Shown piece by piece: positions 48,005-61,040 of a stretch of DNA of 64,000 nucleotides. The notes under the pieces were generated by a model. That model had not been told where the DNA came from, ran no database searches, and saw only the letters and a program-made list of their open reading frames with translations. The translations under genes and the position numbers were made by a program. This DNA is from Collybiopsis luxurians FD-317 M1. Taxonomy: Eukaryota; Basidiomycota; Agaricomycetes; Agaricales; Omphalotaceae. Numbering within the stretch: the stretch's first letter is position 1; the number at the start of each line of letters is the position of its first letter. Where the stretch lies: contig KN834801.1 in NCBI GenBank assembly GCA_000827265.1, positions 62,001 to 126,000 of the forward strand. The letters are read 5' to 3'.

Positions 48005-48510
48005 AGTGAACGTTAACGTTGAGGATCAATATAAAATAGACGCCAAGGTCATATGCCTCAATTCAATACTTAATCACCGTCCACAACGCAACGGTGGTGC
48101 CACAATCATGATACAGATATCGCTTTACTGTATGGCCTTTTTGCTGTTCTATTCTTTCGCTTTCATCTTTTCAGCGATTGAAAATTAAACCGGCAATCAT
48201 ACTAGACTCCGAGTGTTCAGTTCGAGCTCGTGCCTTTTGCCTCAAGGCGTCCATCACGATCATCATAGAGATTCGCACTAGTATCTTTGATCCTGTATCA
48301 CAGCCTCTATCTAAAGAGTGTAGCGCTTACAGTGAATGTTTCAATCTTGTACATTTGCCTCGGGAGAACCCCTCTTTGCTTGAGCGCCGTTACGTCCAGG
48401 CAGTGTCTGGAAGAAACGCATTTTCGAGATCCAAAAATAGATACCACATCTGTAAAGGTTCATGGTATATAAGAGGGCTTGTCTATGCTGAATAACTATC
48501 AGTATCGAAT
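48005..48510. promoter_or_regulatory. 506-bp bidirectional promoter region
   Basis: It lies between the start codons of GMC oxidoreductase 1 (-) and 7-TM protein 1 (+). A TATA-like TGGTATATAAGAGGG sits at about 48463-48477, some 35-45 bp before the + strand ATG. Divergent sharing suggests co-regulation. Confidence 0.6.
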
Positions 48511-49825
48511 ATGTCGGATATTTTAGATCTTCCCCCACCTCCTCCTCCTGGGCTGAACTATATCGCAGCCATTAGACCTTCTTTGAACTTTATCCTGGTT
48601 TTAACACCGCTCGGAGCCTCCCTCGTACCATTAATCTTCACTCTATTTTATTTTTCAACTCCTCAGACTCGCCGACATCCTGTATTTATCCTCAATGTCC
48701 TGGCATGCTGTAGCGGAATCTGCGAAGCTGCGATTAACGCTGCATTGGAGACAAAGCAGATACTCTATCCTTTAGAGCCAGTATCCAAAGGCTTACTTAC
48801 TGCTGTCATCGCCTTCGCCACGGTCTCACCTGTGGTTATTGATTCTATACTTCTCTTCCGGGTCATTGCATTTTATCCCATTGAAACTACTCCCAAACGA
48901 GTTCTTGTTTCTATCCTGGCCCTGCCGGTTATCGTCAAGAGTGGAAGATTCATAGCTGTGGTCCTTTACCTGAACTCTTTCACTCATACCAGTGGACGCT
49001 TGCCTAATGTTCTCTTGGCAGCGGAGTCGACGTGGCCTAGGAATCCATACATCATGACAGAATGGTCATTGCAGATGGTGGATAATCTGTAAGTCATGTA
49101 CCCGAAAAAAATCAATGACTCCTTTGACAACGCAATCATTTACCAGATACGCATCCTCTTTCTTCTTGTACAAGCTATGGTTGATTCAAAGGCCCACAAG
49201 TAATACCGTTATGATCCGAAGCAGTATGTATCCCTCAGTTCACCTGCGATTGCACGAGAGAGAATGATATATTTATACTTATTTTTAGAGAGCTTACTTC
49301 TCCATCTTCGATCTCTATTTCTGATTGCGCTAGGCAACTTTATCTTCCCGTGAGTCATTCCCGCCATAACCTTTCGTCCCGGAATCATATTAGTCCGATT
49401 CAGTGTTATCATGAACATCGCATCTATCGTGCTTATAGCTCGAGACCCCTCCTTCACAAATGGATCGTATGTCTTGCTGTCGAACAACGTGAGTTCATTC
49501 AATTGACAGATAATAATTTAATGCTAACCCGTATGTTGTATGTTAGTACGTCGCAATCTTGGGAGTTGTATTTGCAACTATATGGACTCGCAAGCAGAAT
49601 TGGAATCGGGGCACGAATGATTCGGAGAGCTCTACTTCCGGGAGTCCATTTGACCCCTCCCCTAATCGAAAAACTATTCTATCCACAATACAGTTTGGAC
49701 CGACTCAGACTCACGACGCTAGATATACTCTGCAAGCCAACTTGGCTGATGACGCCGATTCATCGAGTAATAGCTGGTCGGGCGGTACGAAGGTTGAGGA
49801 AAAGCACCAAGAAGCGGCAGTATGA
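48511..49825 (+). CDS. Seven-TM integral membrane protein 1 (359 aa)
   Basis: Exons 48511-49088, 49147-49223, 49289-49349, 49404-49488, 49547-49825 (1080 nt, all phases kept). A proline run DLPPPPPPGLNYI precedes seven hydrophobic segments: FILVLTPLGASLVPLIFTLF, FILNVLACCSGICEAAI, GLLTAVIAFATVSPVVIDSI, VLVSILALPVIVKSGRFIAV, YASSFFLYKLWLI, SLFLIALGNFIFPVIMNIAS, YVAILGVVFATIW. A polar, Ser-rich cytoplasmic tail follows. The topology resembles a GPCR-like fungal membrane protein, but I do not recognise a named receptor family. Paralogue at 51935-53229. Confidence 0.83.
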
Positions 49826-51934
49826 GATAATTCTCATCCTGACTCTCAAAACGTCGTGGCTAACACGACAAGTAATTTATCTTGAGCTTATCATATATAT
49901 ATATTAGTATAATATAGCATTCTCCAAGTTTTCGTTGTACTATTATTTATTTTAGTAGCAATTAAATGTCTCACTGATGTTTATAGTCATACTTCTCAAC
50001 TTGCGCACCGACTGATTCTACTCTCTACGTTAAGGGAGGATCCAGTGCCAGGAGATTGTCGAAGCAGTCTTTTTCGTCACGGGCCAAACATTATGATGTG
50101 TTAATTACTTCGTCTCGTACTATAAATCCAAAGCGTGTTTCGTCATAATGTTCATCTTCGTGTACTCTAAACTCTGAGTTCAACAGCAAGCACCGGGAAG
50201 CTTTCGAAATAGAGAACCGGGACACGAAACAGAGTAGGGTTCCAAGTTGACCTTATGTCATCCTCTGTCCACATTGTACAAGAAGTTGGAGTTCGCTGCA
50301 TATATGCAAAGCTGTTAACACCGTATCCGAGAAGCCCAACGAAGGACTTCTGCAAGTGCAACATAGGGAAGGACCCTGGGGACTAGACTCGCCTCGACCA
50401 AAAGCCTTGCGTAAGCCACAAAGTTTCAGCCCAATTACCGATAAACGCTTTTCTATTCCCTTATCGGCCTCGTACTTCTTCTTTGTGCATGCGCATGTGC
50501 TGACATTTTCAAGACACATACTCCAACGGCTTTTGTTTAAATCTGACGCTCTCAGCTTTCTCTCATGTTTATTTGTCGTTATACGTGGTAACCTATTTTA
50601 TGAACAGTACGATGGTGCAGGAGTTGGATGAGAAGAAGGATGCAGTGCCGATCTTTCACAGACGCGCGGCCGAAGTCTCGGAGTGCTTCTTCGCTGACCA
50701 TCGGGGAAGTGCGTCAAGTGGTTCTCCATACTGAAGTACCGATTCCCCAACCGAATTCGGATCCGTAGCTGTCGAACTTTATTAAATTCCCAAACAGTGG
50801 ATTTTTTCTTCACCTTATCTCCATCAGACTCCACTTTAACGGCCTCTGGACACTTCTTTCGTCGACTTCAACGGCGTATTGAACACTTCGACGAATGAGG
50901 CTCGACGAGACCTTCTGTCCGTACGCAAGAGCTGCGACCTTTCTGTACTACTTAACGCAGTCTTCTGACGTGTATCCCTCCTTCTCTCACGCCCCCCCTT
51001 CTCTGTATCCGACAGACCCCCTCCGTAGACCATCGAAGAACTACCTAGTAAATTTACGAGTAAGGAACGCACAAAGTGGAGAGCTTAAGCTATTTCGAGG
51101 GTTGTATTCGTCTTAAAGTGGCTGAGGGTAAGATCGGGATATAGTGTGGCAAACGGTCACATGGCGTACGTCAAAGCTCTAACGCGCATCTATCCTGCCT
51201 GCTCTGCATGACCTCCAGTTCGGGGCTCGAGCCATCTGTCAACTGTCCACCGACACGTATGCGCGTAAAATAGCTTTGCAGCACTGTCTAGTAGCGTAAC
51301 CCCCAATATCTGGCAAGAGCAGGTATATATTATCAAAAATAGCGTACGGAGAAGAAAAAAAGAAGCAACTCAAGCCCGGTGACCGCTATCTCTCAGTACA
51401 AGTTTCTCCCGTTCGAACTGTCCCAACCCTTCGACCTACAGCGCTTGGCAAAGTTTCTTGCCGTTTTTGAGTGGTTATTCACGGATATAAGTATTGACAG
51501 CCCGACTGAGGTGCCTGGTTATTGGCTGTGGATAAATTCAGCTCTTCAAGTTGTGAGTCTGGCGTATGGGGTCAAGGTAACTAGATAAATGCACGCGGTA
51601 CAGAATGATGCAAAGTACTGAGCATGCCGATTAGACAACTGATGCCTCAATCAAATGACTTGACACTGCTCGATCCTGACCCTCCTTCAAATGACTTGAT
51701 CTGGACCTATAAATAATTAATGGTCTCGACCTATGATCATTACTGCTATGCAGATTCTTCGGGTCTGAGATCTGAAATGTGGAGTCTCGATAAGGGTTTC
51801 TTCCTCAGATTTGCACTCAGCTTTTGAAAGAGCCTCATTTGGAAATTTTAAGATGATATCATGACCGTCACCGTCCGACCAAAGTAGGTACTTAAGTATA
51901 AATCGGCTACGCTGCAGAATTATTAGTATCGACG
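49826..51934. other. 2.1-kb intergenic region, no gene recognised
   Basis: ORFs on both strands are short, and frames open and close without splice support. An ORF with no ATG at 51379-51588 (EWLFTDISIDSPTEVPGYW) could be an exon, but has no partner. Promoter-like AGTATAAAT lies at 51896, about 40 bp before the position equivalent to the start of the following gene. Confidence 0.4.
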
Positions 51935-53229
51935 CTGTCGGCTATCTTAAATCTTCCTCCACCACCTCCTCCCGGGCTAAACTACATCGCGGTTGTGAGA
52001 CCCTCCCTAAACTTCATCTTAGTAACAACGCCACTAAGAGCCTCCCTCGTCCCTCTGGTGTTTACTCTTTTCTATTTCTCTACTCCTCACACTCGTCGAC
52101 ATCCTGTGTTCATCCTCAATATTCTAGCATGCTGCAGCGGAATCTGCGAAGCAGCGCTGAATGCTACTCTGGAGACGAAGCAGATTCTCTATCCTTTGGA
52201 GCCAGTTTCCGAAGGGTTACTTACGGCCGTCATCGCGTTTGCTATTGTTTCGCCAGTGGTGATTGATTCGATACTTCTCTTCCGAGTTATCGCATTCTAT
52301 CCCATCAAAACCACTCCCAGACGACTTCTTATTTCTATCCTGGCCTTGCCTGTCATCGTCAAGAGCGGAAGATTCGTGACGATAGTACTCTATCTGAACG
52401 ATTTCTGTCGCACCAGCGGACGCCTGCCTAGTGTACTCTTAGCGGCAGAGTCGACGTGGTTCAAAAACTCGTATTTCATGGCTGAATGGTCACTCCAAAT
52501 GGTCGACAACATGTAAGTCGTATATCCAAGCGGAATCGATAAACTCACGTTTGACGATGGAATGCATTTACCAGATATGCGTCGGCTTTCTTTTCGTACA
52601 AGCTGTGGTTATATCAAAGGCCCGAGAGTAGCACAGATATGATTCGTAATAGTGTGTATCTCTTTTCTTGCTAGGCGTTCTTGCAGAAAATTGACGTTGT
52701 ATGGGCAATTACAGATAGCTTACTCATGCATGTTCGATCTCTGTTTCTGATTGCTTTAGGCAACTTCATCTTCCCGTGAGTTACTTTTTCGTCCATCTCG
52801 CCTATGCTGGAGTCATACTAACCGTCAATTTAGTGTTATAATGAACATCGCATGCCTCGTTCTCATTGCTCAAGACCCATCCTTCATAACCGGAGCGTAC
52901 GTCTTGATCACCAACAATGTCAGTCGGTTAGCTTTCTATCCATGATTGATATTTATATCCTAACTTGAATGTGGTATCTGTAGTACGTTGCGATCTTGGG
53001 GGTTGTATTCGCAACAATATGGACCCGCAAGCAGAACTGGAACCGCGGAACAAATAATTCGGAGAGCTCGACTTTTGACCCCTCTCCTAATCGGAAAAGT
53101 ATCTTATCTACGATGCACTTTGGGACGGCTCATGCTCCTCAAACTCAGACCAGTTTGACTGACGATGTAAGTTCTAGCTGGCTGGGCGGTACGAGGGGTG
53201 GGGAAAAGCATCAAGACCCGGAGCCTTAA
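51935..53229 (+). CDS. Seven-TM integral membrane protein 2 (tandem paralogue, ATG replaced by CTG)
   Basis: Exons 51935-52512, 52575-52651, 52715-52775, 52834-52918, 52984-53229. The first four exons are exactly as long as those of 7-TM protein 1 (578, 77, 61, 85 nt); the last is 33 nt shorter. Total 348 codons. Proline run NLPPPPPPGLNYI and all seven hydrophobic segments are kept, with mostly silent or conservative changes. The codon aligned to the start ATG is CTG (51935-51937), and no in-frame ATG lies near upstream. The last donor is GTCAGT. Conservation of the frame argues for recent or present coding; start may be CTG, a hidden upstream exon, or lost. Confidence 0.68.
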
Positions 53230-53525
53230 GACTGCCGAAGTATTGCATTGTAGTCTGCCAACCGTATACTTTGAATTTGCGTAGACTATTTATTTTCTTG
53301 TAACAATCATGAGATCATAATTCGTAGAAGGTTTTCTTCGAAGAACTGAGCCGGGACCCTCAAATCAGCCAGAATAGGCGTCCAAGTCGATCGCGTATGA
53401 TAATCTGAGCCATCGCCTGCAGATCATTTCTCAAGATGCGCAATCGGAGTGGACGCAAATAATGAGAAGACTGAAAGGTCAATTAAAAAGGCACTACGGG
53501 CAAGGACCTTCTTTCATAAATAGCT

Positions 53526-54565
53526 TCAGTGATCCAGCACCAGCGATCTCATCAAGCTTGACAGCTCGACCAAATCATTGCGAGCTCCCTTCGTCACAGA
53601 GTTGACCTCAAATCCCAGCAGCCGCCATTGCTTCACAGACCACGGATATTGCTCCGCAAATTTCTTTACTCTTACCCTAGCGTCTCTGACAAATGATTCC
53701 GCGAGGTAGGGTATTTCTTTCTCCAGCAAGCTGCGGCTGGTATGTGCAACGTTTTTTGCACTATGAATACCTTGGATTCTGTCAATACAGAAGCAGCAAA
53801 CCTATAAAACGGAGGAAATACGTACTATTTTTACTGGCTCTAACATTTCCGGCTACGGAGGAACCTGTGCTCTTCGACAGTTTTTGCTCAACTAATTCAA
53901 GAAGCTCGCGAATATCCTGCACGTCAGTGGGTTGTTTTAAGCGCATGTGAGCCTTGGACGATTCTCCATGATCTTGCCAAGCTTGTAGCTTTAATAACAG
54001 GAGAGGTAGAAAAGGCATCAACGGGTAGTCGACTGTAAGTGAGCTAAGGTGGCGATAAGTATACGTCAATCATTGAATTGAAATCACTCACGAGTAGTAG
54101 CTTCTATGACCGCTGACATTCCAGCTAGGATGGTTCTTAATCCGGTATATCCGTTGTGGGGAGACTGAAGGAATGTTCATTATCCCTGGGAGGAGTATAT
54201 CGACTTTGCAGGCTCTTCGGATCCCATAAAGACGAAACCAAAGAACTCGGTAGGTCGCATATGGATCTTTCGAAGCGATAAGATAAAATCGGGGATCGTA
54301 ACTGACTATGCGACGCTTCAGGTCCTCCTGAGTGTACGAAGAGGTCAATGCAACCATATCGATGTCCTAAAGCAAGAGGAGATTAGGATCTTGATACAAG
54401 ATTAAAATCTAGCTAGCTCACATTGGGCGTCCTGGACATTCCATAAGCAAAACATGCGACACTTCCAACGAGACAGCAATTGATGTCCAACGAATTGAGA
54501 GCGGCGATAGTTGCTCGCGTCGCAGTATCTATGTCGCTCGCTGTGACAGGATCCCTCATGGGCAT
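53526..54565 (-). CDS. Nucleotidyltransferase-fold protein
   Basis: Start ATG at 54565 (a second Met two codons later). Exon 1 reads TIAALNSLDINCCLVGSVAC FAYGMSRTPN and, across an intron (54421-54367), continues DIDMVALTSSYTQEDLKRRI. The GS...YG..R...D.D pattern is that of the nucleotidyltransferase fold, with DID as the metal-binding Asp pair. Then KVDILLPGIMNIPSV, YPLMPFLPLLLLKLQAWQDH, and a C-terminal helical part ending SLMRSLVLDH. Three introns are predicted (the last, near 53860-53790, is the least certain). Mushroom genomes hold many such uncharacterised proteins; substrate unknown. Confidence 0.75.
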
Positions 54566-56263
54566 GGTCAAAAGAAAACGAGGACGTTCTCACACGAGTC
54601 ATTGACCACGCCTCGAAGCTAAAAGCTTAATCCTTCTCTGGACTGCGCAGACATGTGATGATGCGGTGGGGCTTCTAAAGCTCCTTTAAGCCCCAGTCGA
54701 GTAGGATAGCCATAACCACATCGAAGTACAGCCGTACCTTCAAGCTACCACCGACAGAGCGAAAAGATCCGTCTGCAAGCCACACGGTCTGTAAAGGTTA
54801 AAGGAGCTTGACGTACTTATTGCTCATAAGTTTACGCCTAGTTCGGGCCAGTGATATAACATGAGTATTGTTGGAAATGGAAGAGTGATCTTGGGGCCCG
54901 CATATCCCGTTCCGAAGCTCTATTTCCTTGAATAACACTAGGGCTAAATATATAGGTAATTGTACAAAAGAGAGACATTGAGACGTTGCGTCCTGCCAGA
55001 CTGTTTGACGTGACAGCTATGTGTTGGCCGAAGAAGGCTGGCGGGGTTCAGGATTTTTAGACAGTAGAAAATTCTAATTAGTGGACTCGCAATCCGGTCG
55101 GAACGTTGAAGATTTACTTTGAATTCCAGTCGTTTTGTTAACCGAGACATCAGAATGGTGATTCGGTTGAATCGGAATTTTTCAGTCATTTTACTAGCTA
55201 GCGTATTCGGCTCTGTCCAACCGAATTTTGCCACTTTTTGGTGTAACATCCCGATACAATAAAGACAATGTCACGTATTTTTGTCCAGTGCACAACCACA
55301 GTGATCATTTTTCGAACCTGAAGGAAGCCAGAAACTAAGCCTGGGGTAAAGCGAAAGTGGAAGGACTCCCCAAATGGTATTCTCGGTGGAGGTTAGATCC
55401 AATCGCTGTCTCGGATTCGGTTTGAACAGAGTTTAGATTTAAGATGCCAAGTACGAAGATGCCGAAAAACTCGCATCTCGCACTCAACTGACTCAAATTC
55501 TGAATTCGAGGTGCCAAGTACGTAGACGAAGGTGCGAAAGATTAGCGTGTACCGGTACATAGGCTGACTTGAAAGGGTTAAGCTGGGTTCCAATTTTGAG
55601 TGAGATCAAGTCTTCACTAGAACTGCATTTACGATCAATATTCTCGCTAAAATGATCTGGGGAAAGGTGGTACTGTGTACAATGCATGCCCAGATTGTAG
55701 TCATTTCAGAAATCAGAAATACTTACTACATCGATATAACTACACTGCGGTAGTACTGGGAGGAAGTATTTATGTGTTTGAGTAATGACAATAAAGAATT
55801 TTCTGCTTATCGTTTAGTGATAGAATTTGATAAAAACTCAAGTCGACCTTCGAGTCTAAGGGGACATTCAATAACGTTAAGCATGAAATTGGGTTCAATT
55901 GCTAGTGTGACATTATTGACGTTCGCTTCCACAGTATTTAGGTGCTGTCCTGTAATTTCACCGCAATCTCTTAGTATTGGTCACAATTCATTTTACAGCT
56001 TGTGCTATTCGCGGTGTTGACGAGGCGGCATTCTTTTGGGTGTCCCATTTGTCTTCCGATTTAGGCGTACGGAATTTTAGCAAGACATGCCTAATGCGAC
56101 CAAGTTTACATTCTTACGAGCCATGATAATTGTTCATTTCAGCGATGACATGCAGCATCTGAAAGCCATTTCGAAAACTATTTATTGCAGCCTCCTAGCT
56201 GGGCGTTCCGGGTATTTTTAGCTAACTCGCACTTTTCAGTCTACAACGTCCAAAGTCTAATCT
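54566..56263. other. 1.7-kb intergenic region
   Basis: No supported gene. A short imperfect tandem duplication lies at 55440-55540 (GATGCCAAGTACGAAGATG and GGTGCCAAGTACGTAGACG). This region would contain the promoters of the nucleotidyltransferase-like gene (-) and of GMC oxidoreductase 2 (+). Confidence 0.4.
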
Positions 56264-58417
56264 ATGTGGCCATTCTCGAAGTCATATCCTCAGTTTACTC
56301 TCTCCCAGTTGCGCGATGAATACGACTATATAGTAGTTGGTGTGTCCTACCTCATTTTGCGACAGCTTATACTCATGAAGTTATAGGCGGAGGAACTGCA
56401 GGAGCCGTTCTGGCCAATCGGCTCAGTGCACAGGGAAAGTATACGGTCCTCCTGGTAGAGCGTGGACCGATTGCCAACTCTTGGGCTTCTCGAGTACCTC
56501 TTCTATCTTCTGACTTTGCATCTGATGGTTTAAGAACGCGCAAAAGTCTGAGTACGTACCAGGATAACCTAGGACGGCCAGTTGAGCTGTGCACCGGTTC
56601 CGCATTAGGAGGAACTTCAAGAATTAACCAGATGATTTACTCGCGGGGACTTCCCGCAGAGTACGATGCATGGAGAGATGCAGGAAATCCAGGATGGGGA
56701 TGGGAGGACATGAAACCATATTTTCTGAAATCTGAACATGCGTTATACTCCGACGACAACCACAGCAATCGCGGTTCGTTTTCCCATATTATTCCCTACC
56801 ATAAATTAACCGTTTCACTAGGGGAATGGCGTAATAGAGCCAGTGAAGCTCTTGCATTTCCTGCATTCCAACAGTGGGCTAGGCTTACTCTGCTTACCCT
56901 TAATTTTACTAACATGTAGTTAATAGGATTGTAGAAGCATCGAAAGAAGTTAGACTTCCTCAAATTAGTGATATCAACTCTCCATTATTTCCTGCCATTG
57001 GCTGCGCGTCACTTCACTTTACACGAGATCAACGTCAACATCGTAGTTCCACTTTCAGTGCTTTCTTGCCTTACGAACTCGTAGTGCAAAGATCATCGCA
57101 CCTGCATATTGTGACCAATACCGAGGTGATGAAGTTGAATGTTCAAGTTTGGTCGGGAAAACGTTTTTCGGTCCATGGAGTTGACCTCAAATCGCGTTCT
57201 TCTCCTGAGCAGAGATCTATAACGGCTTGGAAGGAAGTGATCTTATGTGCAGGGCCACTGAGCTCTCCATATCTCCTATTGCTTAGGTAGGCCCTTCTTC
57301 CTATGGCTGCTCTTTGTTAAAGACTAAACAACCTGTAGTGGCGTTGGCCCTGCTGATCACTTGAAGGAGATCGGCATTCCTGTCATCAAGGATCTTCCGG
57401 CAGTTGGCTCAAATCTGGTTGGTTGTTCTTCTATGATTGGCAATACTTATTTTCATGATCATATACAGCAAGATCATTTCGGTGTCTCGGTTGCATATGA
57501 GGTACCAGTATCCCATTCCCTCGTCTGCCTACAGAAAAGACCTTGGATCTTCCTTATTGAACTATTGAAATACCTTGTCTTTGGCACGGGTATGCTCCTC
57601 GCGCCAATCGTTCAAATTGTCGTCTTTGCTTCATCTCTGCTACTCGATGACAGAGGAATGCCCAGGCCAGCCGAATCTGATATAAAACAAGAAACAATGC
57701 CCGATATCGAGATTATGCCTGTAAGTCCTTTGCTATACTACCTCAAATTTAACGCATATCTTACAAATATCTTTTTCAAAGATCGCAGCCGATTCTGCGG
57801 AAAATCCAGATGCTTCTCGGGGTACGTTCAGCTTCCTGAACATATTGCTCCATCCTCGGAGCAAGGGTACCGTGCGCCTGTCGTCCGCCAACCCCTCAGA
57901 CCCTCCCTTAATTGATCCTCGATATCTTAGCAATCCAGCCGATTTTTCACCTTTACGAGCCTCGTTAAAGTTGTCCCTTCGATTGCGTGATTGCATGGTC
58001 CAACAAGGATACCCGCTGGTCGACTTTGACAGTGGGGTGCCTACAGGTGAAGATGACGCTTCTCTAGACCACTTTATCCGTCAACGGAGTCGGACAACGT
58101 ATCATTATTCATCCACATGTCGGATGGGTCCGGATAGTGCAACCGAAGACGGAGGGGTGGTAAATGAAGAACTCTTGGTTCATGGATTTGACAACCTACG
58201 GATTGCAGATTCCTCTATATTTCCTTGGGTTCTTGGGACTCATCTACAAGCTCCGACTGTCGCAGTGGCAGAGAAGTGTGCGGACATGATTCTATCCAAA
58301 TCATCTGCGACTTGGTTGGAAGAGTCTTATGAAACATCCTCATCTGATTCCTTGGTAACGTTAAGCTCCGATGTCCGCCTGTTACCTAGCGTCGAATACA
58401 GATGGGAAAAAGAGTAG
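56264..58417 (+). CDS. GMC oxidoreductase 2 (FAD-dependent)
   Basis: Starts MWPFSKSYPQFTLSQLRDEY at 56264; exon 1 ends at 56339 and exon 2 starts at 56387, giving IVVG|GGTAGAVLANRLSAQG. It keeps GGTSRINQMIYSRGLPAEYD, INSPLFPAIGCASLHFTRDQ, EVILCAGPLSSPYLLLLRSG, VIKDLPAVGSNL|QDHFGVSV, IAADSAENPDASRGTFSFLN, and the catalytic HYSSTCRMGPDS and GTHLQAPTVAVAEKCAD. Introns fall at the same places as in GMC oxidoreductase 1, with no lesion. The C-terminal extension (after MILSKSS) is about 35 residues longer, ending YRWEKE. The two genes are paralogues in opposite orientation, 8.3 kb apart, flanking the 7-TM pair. Substrate unknown. Confidence 0.87.
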
Positions 58418-61040
58418 TCATTTATCTGTACATCTGGCTTGTTGTGGTCTGAAAATACTTTTTTCGCTTCGGTTATCGATGATTAGTGTCAGTGGTTCAC
58501 ATTGTATAGCTTTAATTGCCGAACCTTTAGGTTTGGCCTTCATATGCAAGCGTCTTGTGCGACTTATCTCCACTTGGAAATCTCCTTCCTTATATGTAAG
58601 TCCAGAGCACTTGCCTCAGCGCTTGGTATTCTACGGCGCTATTTATGAGCATCTACGGCTGACTTTAAATTGCTGTCTTTGTTCCCGCATACCTTTTCTT
58701 TCTATCTCTCTTTCGTCCAAACCTAATGTTTGCTTCATGGAATACAACTCCCTCCACTGATTGTCTAGAAATTTTAATGGATATTTTCTCGACTGTATCG
58801 TATGTCTTTTTTTTTCAAGTTTTCCCTCTCAGGGCAGCCAGTTGATACATTTCCACTAGCTTTATTATTTAAAGTCATCGAGAAAATGTACATGGTCCAT
58901 GGTTCTGATTTACATTGAGTCCATCCGTTGATCCATTTGCTATACAGCTGTGTGCAATTGAAAAGAAACCCTCAAGATAGGATTTAAAAATAATCTACTA
59001 GGTAACAAGATGTTCTCATCTATGTTTGTGAAACGGCCTGTTCATGTTCAACTCTGTACCTCTTGATAAACGTTACCTATGGAATAAATGGTTAATTTTT
59101 ATTACGGGAGGGATGTGCATCCGAGTACTTTGACACGGGTGGATGTAATGACCATACTTATATCCAAGCTGGACTTTCACTACAACAGAGTACCCGAAGT
59201 TCTAGTAGTAGATCAACTTAACAAGACAGAGATGCCGGAGTCCTTCCATGATGTACACCTCCTTGGAAATCATGCATCATTCCAGAAATAGGCTGAGACA
59301 ATAATCACTCCTAGAGTAAAGTGCCCCTGATTTCAAGTGACAATTAATGACAGGACTGACTATTATTTTATCTATGCCTATGTCCACGACGGAAAGCGAA
59401 GTTGAGAGTTTTGTCATGTGGCACTTAAAGTCCTTGACAAGGTAATACTATGAATTTATCCTGTTCCTGTTGTATAAACTGCATGTCCCTTGCTCCTAGA
59501 CACAAGTCGATATCGCACTGAGCCCATCAAAACAGGTAGAAAAGAGGAAGGCAGCATCTATACATATACTGACGAGTCACGATGATGAAGACGATATAAC
59601 TGACATAGTCCAAAACAGCCCAGGAATACTCCAAGCACTAGTACTTAGTTCATATTTAGCGATATAATTACTCGGAAAACCGGCCATGTTACTGCTTGCA
59701 TTACTTTGCCAATCCTTTTTATGCTTTGATTCGTACCTTATCAAAATGCACAAAGCATCTGCTGATGACATGGTACAAGCCTAATGGTTCGGCCCTCGCC
59801 GCTTGCGGCCATACCCCCCAGTCATATTGTTCAATCACTCAACCTGTCCCATTTTGTGTATTGGAACCGAGTACGGGATGGGGAGTGGGCGAAAGGAATG
59901 GAAAATAGATGCATTACACGACAAATGTAGAGATAGAATCCATACTCGACACCTTAACAAGGATACCTCTAGACCGACCGTCAACAAGCCGTGAGTGAAT
60001 AGAGGAAGAAACTACACTCTAGAATGCCGCATTAAAAGTCTGTTCGGATTTTCATTCGATGGGATTGAACTACTATTATATTTATTGACACTTCGGACTA
60101 TACGCACTTGATTGTCCATCATAGACCCCAATGCCCCCCCCCCGGAGGCGGATTAGAGTGACGAAATCGTCGACGACCCAGATCCCATTGGTGAAAATGC
60201 ATAGTAACCTAGACAGCAATACACTACTACTGAACGCTTGTATCCCCCATGCATAACCTCACCTGTACACAACTCCCTCAAACAGACACTGGTACGCCGA
60301 CTTCGCCGTCGGTAGCGTGGGACTTGACTCGTCTGATGTAGAGGAGCACTGGACTTGTCGCCCAAACCCCCCAAGAGCCCAAGCCACAGAGCGGTTACGC
60401 CTGCGAAAGGGGCTTGGTTTTTCCCTAGTGCCCTCCCCCTCATGGAGGGAGAAGTGTCAGACTGCCGCACTCTCCTCCCATATTTATTCTTATTCAGGTC
60501 TTTTGACCGAGCACGTCATCATACATTTCCCTACATACAGACACTTAACGCTACCCGTAGCTACAATACCCCCCAGAGATACACACCGAAGGAAAACACC
60601 CAAGCGAACGGAGCACGACTGATTGATGTAACGGCTCCCCGCTCATTGGTATTTCATTTTACTTGACGCCCTGCCGTTGGTAGTGGGACAACGCTGCCGC
60701 GTGGCGGTTACTCGTGCCCTGCGCAGTTGCGCCGATCAGTATCTAGTGACTTAAATGCCGCCGCCCCAACTTAGTCTAGACTCGAAATGGTTTGTAATTC
60801 ATTATCATGACAGCTTTAATACATTACTCTGTGTCATCAATATTACACCATTAATATAAAATTGCCTGTAAAGGATCAGGCACGGAATTCACCACCACAA
60901 AAACTCGGCATTTCATTACATTCCATGCAATCGTAACTTGTCTGCGGTAAGGAAGAGTTCAAAAAAAAAAACTGTCCATCATTTCAAATGTGACCTTTCG
61001 AGGGGTGTTAATTTGGCCATAATAATGTAAAAAAAATACC
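58418..61040. other. 2.6-kb region without a recognised gene
   Basis: Short ORFs only. A GC- and CpG-rich stretch at 60120-60760 holds overlapping ORFs on both strands (e.g. 60153-60470, -), but none has a recognisable domain or conserved partner in this window. Confidence 0.4.

Noticed and set aside
60153..60470. 105-codon ORF on the - strand in a GC-rich stretch
   Set aside because: It has no recognisable domain, overlaps equally long ORFs on the other strand, and has no splice or paralogue support.
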